Assembly: GCA_041492185.1 (NCBI GenBank)
Contig: JBGPWL010000002.1
Span: 1 to 64,000 of the forward strand
DNA: 64,000 nt
DNA from: JAOAPY01 sp041492185
Lineage (GTDB): Bacteria; Acidobacteriota; Blastocatellia; Pyrinomonadales; Pyrinomonadaceae
Direction: 5' to 3'
Shown here: positions 18,962-28,500 of the stretch, one piece after another
How positions within the stretch are numbered: the first letter of the stretch is position 1
Layout of the letters: each line of letters starts with the position of its first letter
The notes under the pieces: model-generated
Told to the model about the DNA's origin: nothing
Seen by the model: the letters and a program-made list of their open reading frames with translations, nothing else
Databases searched by the model: none
Position numbers and translations under genes: made by a program

Positions 18962-19807
18962 TCAAGCGGGCTTCCTTCCCGAAACAATTAGTGCACGAGC
19001 GGGAAAGCTCATTCTACCACTGTCGAAGAACGTGCGGGCGCACGTTTCGACTTCGTTTTTGACAAGCGGAACTTGCTCAGGCGCGAGCTTGGCCACCTTA
19101 TCTCGGAGTGAGTCGGACAGCTCGACTCGCAGCGTCCAAAACTTTTCCAAAGGGACTGCGGCTTCAATTTTGAATTCGACTGCCCGCTCCGTTATTTCGG
19201 ACGCGCCGGCTCGCGCCAGGATCGCGCTGAGTTTTCCCGGCAGCGCAAATCTGAACGCGCCGGGAGCGTCCGGATCTTCCGGCGGTGATTCCACGTACCG
19301 CTCCATGACTCGCGTAACGACGTGAAAGAATGGGTTGACTTCGTTGGGAGCCCAGACAACGAATGATACATAACCGCGAGGCACGATCACGCGTAACATC
19401 TCGCGCACGCCGGCAACCGGATCGGGAAAGAACATTACCCCGAGCCGGCTAACCGCAGCGTCGAATGAATTGTCAGGAAATGGTAGCGCGTCGGCGGGGC
19501 ACTGATGAAACTGAATATTGGTTAACCCTCGCTTTGCACCTTCGGTCCTGGCGGATTCCACCATGCCGGGCACGAGGTCGGTGTACGTTACGGAGCCGCT
19601 CGGGCCCACGACTTTGGCAATGGTGAGCGAAGGTTCGCCAGTGCCACCCGCGACATCAAGAATCTCTTGGCCCAAAGCGATGTGAGCTTCTTTGATGAGC
19701 GCGCTGGTCAGCGGTGCAAACATCTGCTCGATCAACGCACGATGCTTTTCCCAGTAGGGCGCTGAACCTTGCCATAGCCGCGCTATGTCGCTGGCTTGAT
19801 TGTTCAC
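18962..19807 (-). CDS. Class I SAM-dependent methyltransferase (UbiE-like)
   Basis: A 281-residue cytoplasmic methyltransferase. The SAM-binding glycine motif is ILDVAGGTGEPSL; the following acidic motif is VTYTDLVPGMVE; the later FDAAVSRLGVMFFPDP is the post-II region typical of UbiE or coenzyme Q methyltransferases. Substrate cannot be told. The gene starts with GTG at 19807, 12 bases after the stop of the upstream FMN reductase gene, so the two are probably co-transcribed. Nothing about its composition is unusual. Confidence 0.83.
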   Translation of the reverse strand: MNNQASDIARLWQGSAPYWEKHRALIEQMFAPLTSALIKEAHIALGQEILDVAGGTGEPSLTIAKVVGPSGSVTYTDLVPGMVESARTEGAKRGLTNIQFHQCPADALPFPDNSFDAAVSRLGVMFFPDPVAGVREMLRVIVPRGYVSFVVWAPNEVNPFFHVVTRVMERYVESPPEDPDAPGAFRFALPGKLSAILARAGASEITERAVEFKIEAAVPLEKFWTLRVELSDSLRDKVAKLAPEQVPLVKNEVETCARTFFDSGRMSFPARALIVSGRKPA

Positions 19808-19819
19808 GGAATTCTCGAT

Positions 19820-20389
19820 CTAGGTCGCCTCTTTCGCTTTCTGGTTGGCGATCGCTTCGGTGAACCAAAGTACTTCCGCGATGAAGGCCTCCGCTCGTTT
19901 GTCGTAAGCGGGATCTTTCGGCGTGCCGTCTTCCTCGAACGTATCCTGCACGCGCGACACCGGCAAGCTGGCGGGAATGGGAAACGCGCCCAGGCCAAAA
20001 CACACCAGGCGCAATTGCGAAAGACAGTGGATCCCACCAAAGTTGCCGCCAGAGACGGTGACGATCGCCACGGGCTTGCGCTTGTACTCGGGCAAGAGAT
20101 AATCGAGCGCGTTCTTCAGCGCGCCCGGATAACCGTTGTTATATTCAGGCGTGACGATCATGATCGAGTCAGCGCGAGCGATCTTCTCGGCAAACTCGCG
20201 TAGACGTGGCGGCGGATCGTCGCGCAATCGTAAACGCTCCTCCATCATCGGAAAGTTGTATTCGAGCAAATCGAGTATCTCCGTTTCGATCCGCTCGGTT
20301 CTCTTCATGCGATCCGCAATGAAGCGCGCGACCTTTGGACTCTGCCGGCCGCGGCGCGTGCTGCCCAGAATGATTGGAATGTAGAACAT
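19820..20389 (-). CDS. NADPH-dependent FMN reductase family protein
   Basis: A 189-residue flavodoxin-fold enzyme using FMN and NAD(P)H, related to chromate or azo reductases (YieF/SsuE group). The phosphate-binding loop is LGSTRRGRQSPKVA near the N-terminus, and the flavin-contacting TPEYNNGYPGALKNALDYL is a textbook family motif. The ATG at 20389 is preceded by GAGAGGGA. The frame is open for another 55 codons upstream, but that extension runs into repeat sequence and looks non-coding. The physiological electron acceptor is not known. Confidence 0.87.
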   Translation of the reverse strand: MFYIPIILGSTRRGRQSPKVARFIADRMKRTERIETEILDLLEYNFPMMEERLRLRDDPPPRLREFAEKIARADSIMIVTPEYNNGYPGALKNALDYLLPEYKRKPVAIVTVSGGNFGGIHCLSQLRLVCFGLGAFPIPASLPVSRVQDTFEEDGTPKDPAYDKRAEAFIAEVLWFTEAIANQKAKEAT

Positions 20390-20725
20390 CAGGATTCCCT
20401 CTCTCGCGGTTTTTCTCCCTGTTCTCCTTGCGACAAAGGCCGTAGCTCCTTGTCTTTGACCAAAATTCGCCGTCGCACAACCAGTCCCGTTAGGGACGGA
20501 ATATTTATAGATAGAAGCTTTGCAGTTATTCCGCCAGCTCCGTAGGAGCGACATATTCAGCAGACGGGCCAGGACTCGCGAGCGGTAACATGTCGCTCCT
20601 ACGGAGCTGGTAATCGGTGTTACTGCCCGACAACTATAAATATCCCACTCCTACGGAGCTTAAACCGCCCGACCTGGGTTTGGCTGTGGCTGTGCTGGCT
20701 GCACCTCTGTGCTTGATTCTGATCC
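20390..20725. repeat. Palindromic repeat cluster
   Basis: The gap between the FMN reductase and pirin genes holds several elements. A perfect 21-bp inverted repeat has arms at 20534-20554 and 20590-20610 with a 35-base spacer; each arm contains CTCCGTAGGAGCGAC or its complement. A third copy of the core (ACTCCTACGGAGCT) lies at 20647-20660. A separate short palindrome, TCCCGTTAGGGA, lies near 20484-20497. No gene is seen. The arrangement suggests a mobile or amplified REP-like unit. Confidence 0.75.
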
Positions 20726-21421
20726 TTAAGCGAGATCAAACAATAATATTTCCGCCGGCTCAAGACCTTTGATCGTGATCGCGGATTCGTCGTTAATCGC
20801 CGCCCCGTCACCTTGATTCAGATCGTTTCCATTGATCGCGATCTTCCCGCGCGCAACCTGCAACCACGCGCTTCGGCTTGGCGCCAATTGATGCGTAACC
20901 TCGTGCCCGGAATCAAGCACCGATGCATAAACGCTCGCGTCCTGATTGATAGTGACCGAACCATCGCGGCCGTCTGCCGAAGCAATCAAACGCAGCCGGT
21001 TGCGCTTCTCGTCATCCGTGAAAGTCTTTTGCTCGTATCCCGGCGTTAGTCCGCGAGCGTTGGGCAGAATCCAAATCTGCAACAAGTGGACCGGGTCGTC
21101 GGATGAATTAGCTTCGCTGTGAGTCACGCCGGTGCCGGCAGTCATGCGTTGCACTTCGCCCGGACGAATCACCGAGCCGTTGCCCATGCTGTCGCGGTGT
21201 TCGAGCGCGCCTTCGAGAATGTACGTAATGATCTCCATGTCGCGGTGTCCGTGCGTGGGGAAGCCGGTGCGCGGGGCCACGCGATCTTCATTGATTACGC
21301 GGAGACTCCGAAAACCCATGAACTCCGGATCGTAGTAGTCGCCAAACGAAAAAGTGTGATACGTGTCCAGCCAGCCAAAATCAAAGTGGCCGCGGTCTTG
21401 TGATTTGCGAATCGTGATCAT
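20726..21421 (-). CDS. Pirin family protein (bicupin)
   Basis: A 231-residue pirin, a bicupin metal protein; several bacterial members show quercetin 2,3-dioxygenase activity. The N-terminal cupin keeps the metal-site pattern: HTFSFGDYYDPEFMGF, then THGHRDMEIITYILEGALEH and AGTGVTHSE. The ATG at 21421 is preceded by GAGGAG; the frame's earlier start (21442) would overlap the upstream gene. It is the last gene of a minus-strand run that begins at 25388, so it likely belongs to a redox or oxidative-stress operon. Confidence 0.88.
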   Translation of the reverse strand: MITIRKSQDRGHFDFGWLDTYHTFSFGDYYDPEFMGFRSLRVINEDRVAPRTGFPTHGHRDMEIITYILEGALEHRDSMGNGSVIRPGEVQRMTAGTGVTHSEANSSDDPVHLLQIWILPNARGLTPGYEQKTFTDDEKRNRLRLIASADGRDGSVTINQDASVYASVLDSGHEVTHQLAPSRSAWLQVARGKIAINGNDLNQGDGAAINDESAITIKGLEPAEILLFDLA

Positions 21422-21438
21422 TAGCTCCTCGCTAACCG

Positions 21439-21945
21439 TCATCGATCCAGAGACTCGGTTGACTCGACGAAGATGGCCACAAGTTCGTTCAAGCCGCGCT
21501 CGTCGTCTACATTGAATCGCGCAAAGGAAGGACTGTCGAGATCCAGCACGCCGAGCAAACGTTTCCCTTTGACGACCGGAACAACAATTTCAGAATTCGA
21601 TGCGCTGTCGCATGCGATGTGGCCGGGAAACTCGTGCACGTTATCAACCGCCATGGTTTCTCTTCGCGCGGCGGCAGTGCCGCAAACACCCTTGCCAATC
21701 GCGATGCGCACGCAAGCAGGCTGGCCCTGAAACGGACCAAGTACCAGCTCGCCATCTTTGTAGAGGTAAAAGCCCACCCAGTTGAGATCGGGAAGCGAAT
21801 GGAAAAGAAGCGATGAGAGATTCGCCGCGTTGGCGATAAAGTCACGCTCGCCTTCGAGCAGACTGCGCAACTTCGGTGCGAGGTGATCATATAGCGCGGC
21901 CGGATTGGTTCGAAATTCTGCGCCTGAAAGAGAAGCCATGTTCAT
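21439..21945 (-). CDS. msrC: Free methionine-(R)-sulfoxide reductase (GAF domain)
   Basis: A 168-residue single GAF domain enzyme that reduces free Met-R-sulfoxide with thioredoxin. The three redox cysteines are all present at C78 (QPACVRI), C88 (KGVCGTA) and C112 (HIACDSAS). Their spacing of 10 and 24 residues is the same as I recall for the E. coli enzyme. SEIVVPV, which follows, is also conserved. Its ATG overlaps the stop of the upstream Uma2 gene (ATGA), so the two are translationally coupled. The role is repair of oxidised methionine in the cytoplasm. Confidence 0.9.
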   Translation of the reverse strand: MNMASLSGAEFRTNPAALYDHLAPKLRSLLEGERDFIANAANLSSLLFHSLPDLNWVGFYLYKDGELVLGPFQGQPACVRIAIGKGVCGTAAARRETMAVDNVHEFPGHIACDSASNSEIVVPVVKGKRLLGVLDLDSPSFARFNVDDERGLNELVAIFVESTESLDR

Positions 21946-22553
21946 CTCGGCTCGTCCTCAGGCGAAGGAAGCGTCAAGGGTTCGAAGGTCACATTGCGAT
22001 AGATGTCGCTTAAAGAGAGGGCACAATCAATGCTTGGCAACGCCAGCTCGGAAGTCATGTCGTTCAACTCCTCATACTTCCAAGTCTCGCCGACTTCTTT
22101 CACATAATGCGTGATGTGAGGCCTGTGTTGCGCCACCAATAAGTATTCTCGCAAGCTGGGAATCGACTTGTAGTACGTGAACTTGTCGCCGCGATCGTAG
22201 GCTTCGGTTGAGGGTGACAGGATTTCGATTATGACAACTGGATTGGTCAGCGATTCAACGCCGCCTATCTTTTCAAAGATTGGTTCGTCGCAAAGGACGG
22301 AGACGTCCCCATAGCGGTATGGTGCTGCGGCGGGAACCTTGATGCGCATGTCGGCGGGGAAAATGGAGCAACCTCGACTACCCATCTTAGTATCAAGCGC
22401 AGTAGTTGCGTTGACTTGGATTCGGGCATGATTCGGGCTCACGCCGCTCATGCAGAATACTTCGCCGTTAAAGTATTCCCATCGTTCTTCAGACGTTCGC
22501 TCCAACTCGAAGTATTCCTCCAGGGTGAAGCGCTGCTTAGGCTGAGTTGACAT
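21942..22553 (-). CDS. Uma2 family protein (PD-(D/E)XK nuclease fold)
   Basis: A 203-residue Uma2/DUF820 protein. It has the usual opening (RFTLEEYFELERTSEERWEYFNGEVF), a conserved YGDVSVLCDEP carrying the first Asp, and VVIIEILSPSTEAYDRGDKF with the Glu of the nuclease core. The family has a restriction-endonuclease-like fold but no settled function and is expanded in some bacteria. It sits inside a redox operon: its Shine-Dalgarno (AGGAGG) overlaps the end of the upstream molybdoenzyme gene and its stop overlaps the next start. Another family member lies at 60053. Confidence 0.85.
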   Translation of the reverse strand: MSTQPKQRFTLEEYFELERTSEERWEYFNGEVFCMSGVSPNHARIQVNATTALDTKMGSRGCSIFPADMRIKVPAAAPYRYGDVSVLCDEPIFEKIGGVESLTNPVVIIEILSPSTEAYDRGDKFTYYKSIPSLREYLLVAQHRPHITHYVKEVGETWKYEELNDMTSELALPSIDCALSLSDIYRNVTFEPLTLPSPEDEPR

Positions 22554-22556
22554 TTC

Positions 22557-24896
22557 TTAAGCCTCCTGTGAAACGCTGCCCGTGACGTTGTCCGCTGGTC
22601 GGATGGATATAATAACGGATTTCGACGCCGGTGTATTGCTCTTGTCCGCCACGCTGCGCACCGGCACCAGCACGTTTGCCTCTGGAAAATAGGTTGCGGC
22701 TGAACGGCGCGGAATATCGTAAGGGACGACCACAAAGTGTCGCGCGATTCGCTCTTCGCCTTCGAAGTGACTGATGAGATCGACGAGCTGTCCTTCCTTT
22801 ACTCCGGCGATTCGGATGTCGTCTTTATTCATCAACACGACGCGCCGGCCGTTATGAATGCCGCGATAACGATCGTTCAAGCCGTAGATCGTAGTATTGA
22901 ACTGATCGTGACTGCGAATGGTCATCATCAGGAGTTGCCCGGGTTTCAGATCGTGCGCGGGCAAATCGTGAATCGTAAACGCAGCGCGGCCGGTCGCGGT
23001 ATTGAATACGCGTTCGCGCGCAGGATTCGGCAGATGAAAACCGCCGGGCTGTCTAACACGTTGGTTGTAATCGTCAAATCCGGGAACGACGCGCGCAATG
23101 TGATCGCGTATGCGATCGTAATCGAAGATCAAATCTTCCCAGGAAACGGTGGTTCGATCCCCGAGAGTCGCGCGCGCGAGTCTGGCAACAATCGCCGGTT
23201 CGCTGAGCAAATGCTTCGAGGCGGGCGGCAGAAACCCGCGCGAAGCCTGCACTACGGCCATCGAATTTTCGGTCGTGACAAATTGCGCGCCGCCAGCTTG
23301 TTCGTCAATTTCGGTACGCCCCAAGCAAGGAAGAATCAGCGCCTGCTCGCCAGTGATTAAATGTCCGCGATTGAGCTTGGTCGAAACCTGCACGGTCAGG
23401 CGGCAGCGACGCAGCGCGTCGGCAGTGTACTCCGTGTCCGGCGTCGCGGAAAGAAAATTACCACCCAACGCAAAAAAGACTTTCGCTTTGCCGCCGTGCA
23501 TCGCCTGAATTGCTTTGACCGTGTCGAAGCCATGCGTGCGCGGCGGCCCGAAATTGAATTCCGTGGCAAGTTTGTCTAGAAACGCATCAGTCGGTCGTTC
23601 CCAGATTCCCATCGTGCGGTCGCCCTGCACGTTGCTGTGCCCGCGCACGGGACAAAGGCCCGCGCCGGGCTTTCCGATCTGTCCGCGCAACAGCATCAGA
23701 TTCACAATCTCCTGAATGTTGGCGACCGCATTTTTGTGCTGCGTTAGTCCCATTGCCCAGCAGAAGATCGTGCGCTCTGATTGAATAAAGATCTTTGCTG
23801 CATCTTCGATTCTGCTTTTGGGAACACCACATTGATCGAGGATGTCGCCCCAATGCGCGTTGCGTAGCGTCGCCGCAAACTCTTCAAAGCCGGTCGTGCA
23901 GTTGTCGATAAACTCGCGACCCAATACGCGGCCCGGATTCTTTTCTTCTGCGGCAAGGACGTCTTTCATGATGCCCTTCAACAACGCGACGTCGCCGTTG
24001 ATGCGCACCTGCAGGAAGAGATCGGCGAGCGGCGTGCCTTTGCCGAGCCAGCCTGAAACTTCCTGCGGATGTTTGAAGCGCGTCATGCCGGTTTCAGGCA
24101 GCGGATTGATGTGCACAATCTTGCAGCCATTGCGCTTGGCCATCTGCAAAGACGTAAGCATGCGCGGATGATTCGTGCCCGGATTCTGACCGATGACAAA
24201 GATCGCTTGTGCGACCTCAAAGTCCTCGAGCATCACGGTCCCTTTCCCCACACCGATCGTTTCGCTGAGCGCCGTGCCGCTTGATTCGTGGCACATGTTG
24301 GAGCAGTCGGGAAGATTGTTGGTGCCAAACTGGCGGACGAACAGTTGGTAAAGAAACGCGGCTTCGTTGCTGGTGCGACCTGAGGTGTAAAAGATCGCCT
24401 CGTCGGGAGAAGCAAGCGAATTCAATTCCGCGGCGATTAGCGCGAATGCATCATGCCAATCGATCGGCTCGTAATGAGTGCTGCCGCTACGCAACACCAT
24501 CGGCTGTGTAATGCGTCCTTGTCTTCCCAACCAATGATCTGACTGATGAGAAAGATCGGCGACGCTCCATTGTTTGAAGAACTCGGGCGTGACACGTTTT
24601 GTGGTCGCTTCGTCGGCGACGTGCTTTGCGCCATTCTCGCAAAACTCCGCGTGCGAGCGTTCGTCATCAGGCTCAGGCCACGCGCAACCGGGACAATCAA
24701 AACCACCCATCTGATTCAGTTTCAAAAGCGTGCGCGTACCTCGGACAACACCCATCTCGCCCCACGCCCTCTTTGTGGCCTCGATAATTGCAGGCACGCC
24801 GCCGGCAACTTTGCTTACGGGCGTGATCTGAACCGGAGTCGATTCTTCGGGAGGCTGAGCGCTAGGCTGCGCCGTAGGTTTTCCCTGGTCTGCCAT
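22557..24896 (-). CDS. FdhF/YdeP family molybdopterin oxidoreductase
   Basis: A 779-residue molybdopterin enzyme of the YdeP branch of formate dehydrogenase-like proteins. Recognisable parts are the short Cys-bearing N-terminal region (GGFDCPGCAWPEPDD), IFYTSGRTSNEAAFLYQLF, the active-site neighbourhood NMCHESSGTALSETIGVGKG, and the C-terminal Asp decarboxylase-like cap (RSHDQFNTTIYGLNDRYRG). No TGA interrupts the frame, so it is not a selenoprotein like E. coli FdhF. It lacks a Tat signal and should be cytoplasmic. A MOSC-domain gene lies 15 bases upstream, consistent with molybdenum-cofactor chemistry. The substrate is unknown; E. coli YdeP has been linked to acid resistance. Confidence 0.9.
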   Translation of the reverse strand: MADQGKPTAQPSAQPPEESTPVQITPVSKVAGGVPAIIEATKRAWGEMGVVRGTRTLLKLNQMGGFDCPGCAWPEPDDERSHAEFCENGAKHVADEATTKRVTPEFFKQWSVADLSHQSDHWLGRQGRITQPMVLRSGSTHYEPIDWHDAFALIAAELNSLASPDEAIFYTSGRTSNEAAFLYQLFVRQFGTNNLPDCSNMCHESSGTALSETIGVGKGTVMLEDFEVAQAIFVIGQNPGTNHPRMLTSLQMAKRNGCKIVHINPLPETGMTRFKHPQEVSGWLGKGTPLADLFLQVRINGDVALLKGIMKDVLAAEEKNPGRVLGREFIDNCTTGFEEFAATLRNAHWGDILDQCGVPKSRIEDAAKIFIQSERTIFCWAMGLTQHKNAVANIQEIVNLMLLRGQIGKPGAGLCPVRGHSNVQGDRTMGIWERPTDAFLDKLATEFNFGPPRTHGFDTVKAIQAMHGGKAKVFFALGGNFLSATPDTEYTADALRRCRLTVQVSTKLNRGHLITGEQALILPCLGRTEIDEQAGGAQFVTTENSMAVVQASRGFLPPASKHLLSEPAIVARLARATLGDRTTVSWEDLIFDYDRIRDHIARVVPGFDDYNQRVRQPGGFHLPNPARERVFNTATGRAAFTIHDLPAHDLKPGQLLMMTIRSHDQFNTTIYGLNDRYRGIHNGRRVVLMNKDDIRIAGVKEGQLVDLISHFEGEERIARHFVVVPYDIPRRSAATYFPEANVLVPVRSVADKSNTPASKSVIISIRPADNVTGSVSQEA

Positions 24897-24911
24897 TTTG
24901 TTACCGACGAT

Positions 24912-25388
24912 TCAAGATGATGGTTCATCTAACACGCGGACGGTCAGTCCAACAACGAGTCGGCCCGTTCGCAACACGCGCGCGTAGACCCGCGAGTAAC
25001 CAGGACTGGACTTCTGTGAGATGCGCGCGTAGTTGCCATCCGAGAATGACTCTTCCATCGAATTGCAAGGCGACGTGTATTTCGTTATCTCGATCACGAC
25101 TTCATCTCCGAGTGCGAGGCGAACACCTGGTACCAGCTTTTCCCATTCGAGCCCGGAGATGGTTACATTCTCGCCGGCTGCGCCGGGAAAGATCGGATGA
25201 CCTTCAGCCTGCAGTTCGAGAATGCGTTCGAGCGAGAACAAACATAGCGCGCGTTCCGGACCGCCATGAATATCGGGGAACTTGTGGTCGTCACCCACAA
25301 GGCCAAGTTCTGTGACCATTGCTTCACGGACAGCAAGCTTGGGCACACCGCCCGGCGAACAGTTGAGTTGAAAGATTCTGCCCTGCAT
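24912..25388 (-). CDS. MOSC domain-containing protein
   Basis: A 158-residue stand-alone MOSC (molybdenum cofactor sulfurase C-terminal) protein of the YiiM-like kind. Signatures are VGDDHKFPDIHGGPERALCLFS, GENVTISGLEWEKL and the conserved cysteine in KYTSPCNSM. MOSC proteins bind molybdopterin or its sulfur and can hand it to enzymes or act as small oxotransferases. The ATG at 25388 follows AAGGAA; the longer frame to 25439 has no ribosome-binding site. It is the first gene of a five-gene operon running to 20726, so it probably serves the molybdoenzyme directly downstream. Confidence 0.85.
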   Translation of the reverse strand: MQGRIFQLNCSPGGVPKLAVREAMVTELGLVGDDHKFPDIHGGPERALCLFSLERILELQAEGHPIFPGAAGENVTISGLEWEKLVPGVRLALGDEVVIEITKYTSPCNSMEESFSDGNYARISQKSSPGYSRVYARVLRTGRLVVGLTVRVLDEPSS

Positions 25389-25581
25389 CTTTGTTCCTTT
25401 CACCACTGATTCTATTCCAAAAGACGAATTTCTTCGCAAAATATTTGACTTCAGCCCTGCCTTTGGCTAAAAAGCTTCTTATCCTTTCTTTTGAGATTCT
25501 GAAAGCAGCCTGAAACCCTTTGAAGATCCGATGCGCATACTCGTCGGCGGCAGTAATCTTTTCCAATCTGAGGACAATAAA

Positions 25582-28500
25582 ATGACTCGACACCTTTGCC
25601 TTCGCTCCGTGCTTTGCTCACTGATTGTTTTGATCGCGACCGGCGTTTTTGTCAACGCGCAGACCAAACTGGCCCGCGATCCGAATCAACCAATTGACGA
25701 AGAGTACACAAAGAAGATTCGCGAATACACAACCGAACCTTTCTTCAACTCGCCGTTGACCGACTATCTGCCCGCGTCGCCGAATGTGCCGACGCCGAAA
25801 GCGGTACTGGGCGACGTTTCGGGCGCGCCAGGCAAATTGCCTTACGCGGAAGATGTTTACCGGTACATGCGCATGTTGGAGAAGGCCAGCCCGCGCGTGA
25901 AGGTCTATTCGATTGGCACAACTGAAGAAGGCCGCGAGATGATCGCGGTGGCCGTCGCGTCGGAAAAACTGTTGGCAAAGCTGGATGAGAATCGCGCGCG
26001 GCTCACGAAGCTCGCCGATCCGCGGACGATCAATATGGACGATGCCGAAGCGGACAAGCTCGTGGCGCAATCGTTTCCGATCTATTACATCACGGGCACC
26101 ATTCACTCGCCTGAAACCGGCGCGCCGACCGCGCTGATGGAACTTGCCTATCGACTGGTGGTCGACGACAGTGCGTACATCCGCAACATTCGCGACAACA
26201 TGGTCACGCTGATCACGCCCGTAGTCGAAGTCGACGGCCGCAATCGCGTGTGCGACATTTACAACTGGCACCTCGCGCATCCGAATCAGAATTGGCCGGG
26301 AATGGTTTACTGGGGCCATTACGTAGCGCACGACAACAATCGCGATGCAATCGGCCTGTCACTCAAACTGACGCGCAATGTGTTGAATACCTATCTCTCC
26401 TGGAAGCCGCAGGTGCTCCATGACCTCCATGAATCCGTTGCTTATCTTTACGACAACACGATTGGCGACGAGCCATATAACGCCTGGGTCGATCCGATTC
26501 TGACCGACGAGTGGCAGATGATCGGCTGGCATAACGTTTCCGAGATGACGAAGTTCGGCATGCCCGGTGTCTTTACCCACGGAAACTTTGACACGTGGTC
26601 GCCCGGCTATCTGATGTTCATCGCCGCGACTCACAACGGCATCAGCCGGCTTTACGAAACTTTTGGGAATGGCGGCGCCGACACGCTCGATCGCACGCTC
26701 TCGCCGAGCGAGTATCAGCGCACCTGGTACAAACAGAATCCGCCCCTGCCGAAGACCAGATGGTCGCAGCGCAATAATAATAATTACGAAGAGACGGCGC
26801 TGTTGATTTCGCTCGACTACTTCAGCAACAACCGGCAGCTTTTTCTCAAAAACTTTTATTTGAAGAGCAAGCGTTCCGTATTGAAACCGAAGAACGAAGG
26901 GCCGGCAGCCTACGTTCTCCCGGGCGACGATCCGCGTCCCGGCAATCAAGCCGAATTGCTGCGCACGCTTCAGGCACAGGGTGTTGAGATCAGCCGCGCG
27001 ACGGCGCCCTTCACAGTGTCGGTAAAAAAGAAAACCCGGCCTGATGGTGCAGTAGCCCGACCGTCAGGGAGGGCTCCATCGTCGGAAGTAGCGGCCACCG
27101 CGTCCCCTTCACCAACCACAGACGCGCAAAAGAAGGATGCAAAGACCGAAGACCGCACGTTCCCTGCCGGCACGTACATCGTGCGCATGGATCAACCTTA
27201 CAGCCGCATCGCCGACGCGTTGCTCGATTATCAGTATTGGTCGCCCAGCGATCCGCAAACGTCCATCTACGACGACACCGCCTGGACCATGGGCGAGCTG
27301 GGCAACGTCGAAGTCGTCCGCGTGACCGATACGAAGGTGCTCGACGCGACGATGGAACACGTCAGCGGCGAAGTGCGCGCGCCTGGTAGCGTAAACAGCA
27401 GCGGCGCCGTCTACTTGATCAATCACAACGCCGACAACGCGCTCGCGACTCTGCGCTATCGTCTGAAGGACGTCGCGATGGATGCGGCGGAAGAACCGTT
27501 CGAAGCCGGGGGCCACAAGTTCAACCGCGGTTCATTCATCATTCGTAATGCGTCTGCAGACGACTTGCAACGCGCCGCAAGCGATCTCGGCATACAGGTC
27601 TACGCCGTAGCCGACGCGCCATCAGTCAAAACTCATTCGGTCAAAGCGGCGCGCATCGCGGTCATGCATACGTGGCTGAGTACGCAGGATGAAGGCTGGT
27701 GGCGTCTCGCACTCGATCAGTTGCAGGTGCCATACGCGTATATCAGCACGCAGGACGCGTCGAAGGATGCAGACCTTAGAAGCAAGTACGACGTGATCAT
27801 CTTTGCGCCCGTGGGACGCGGCGCGGCGGCGATCATCAATGGCTTGCCGATGTATGCGAATCCGCTGCCGTGGAAGACGACTCCGCTAACGCCTAACCTC
27901 GGCAAGACTGATGAGACTGACGACATGCGTCCGGGTTTGGGTTGGTCGGGACTGATGAATCTCCAAAAGTTTGTGCAGAGCGGCGGCGTTCTGATCACTG
28001 CAATGGACACTTCCGATTTTGCTGTTTCTTACAACTTCACCCAGGGCGTGTCGATGGGTCGCGCGCAACGTCTGCGCGCTATCGGCGACATTCTGCGAAT
28101 GAAGACGGTTGATTCAACCAGTCCGATCGCTTACGGCTATGGCGACTCGCTCGCGATGTATGCTTTTCAGGGACCGATTTTCAATGTCAGCAACACCATC
28201 TTCGGTGGCGGCGGCGGGCGACGCACTGGTGGACCGCGCGAGCAGCGGACTACCGGCCGCGGCACGCCTGACGATCCGGATACGCCGCAAGGTCGCGTGC
28301 CCATGGAAGCACCCGAATTACCGAAGGCTGAAGCCTGGGAAGCGCTGCCTTTGACTGACGAACAGCGACGCAACAACGGCGGCATCATTCCGCCCACTCA
28401 ACGTCCGCGCGTCGTCCTGCGCTACGCCGACACGCGCGATCTTTTTGTTTCAGGTCTGCTCGATGGCGGCGACGAGATCGCGCAACACGCCGCCGTGATC

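Noticed and set aside
22557..24896. FdhF-type enzyme as a second selenoprotein
   Set aside because: The frame has no internal TGA and the protein belongs to the YdeP branch, which does not need Sec.
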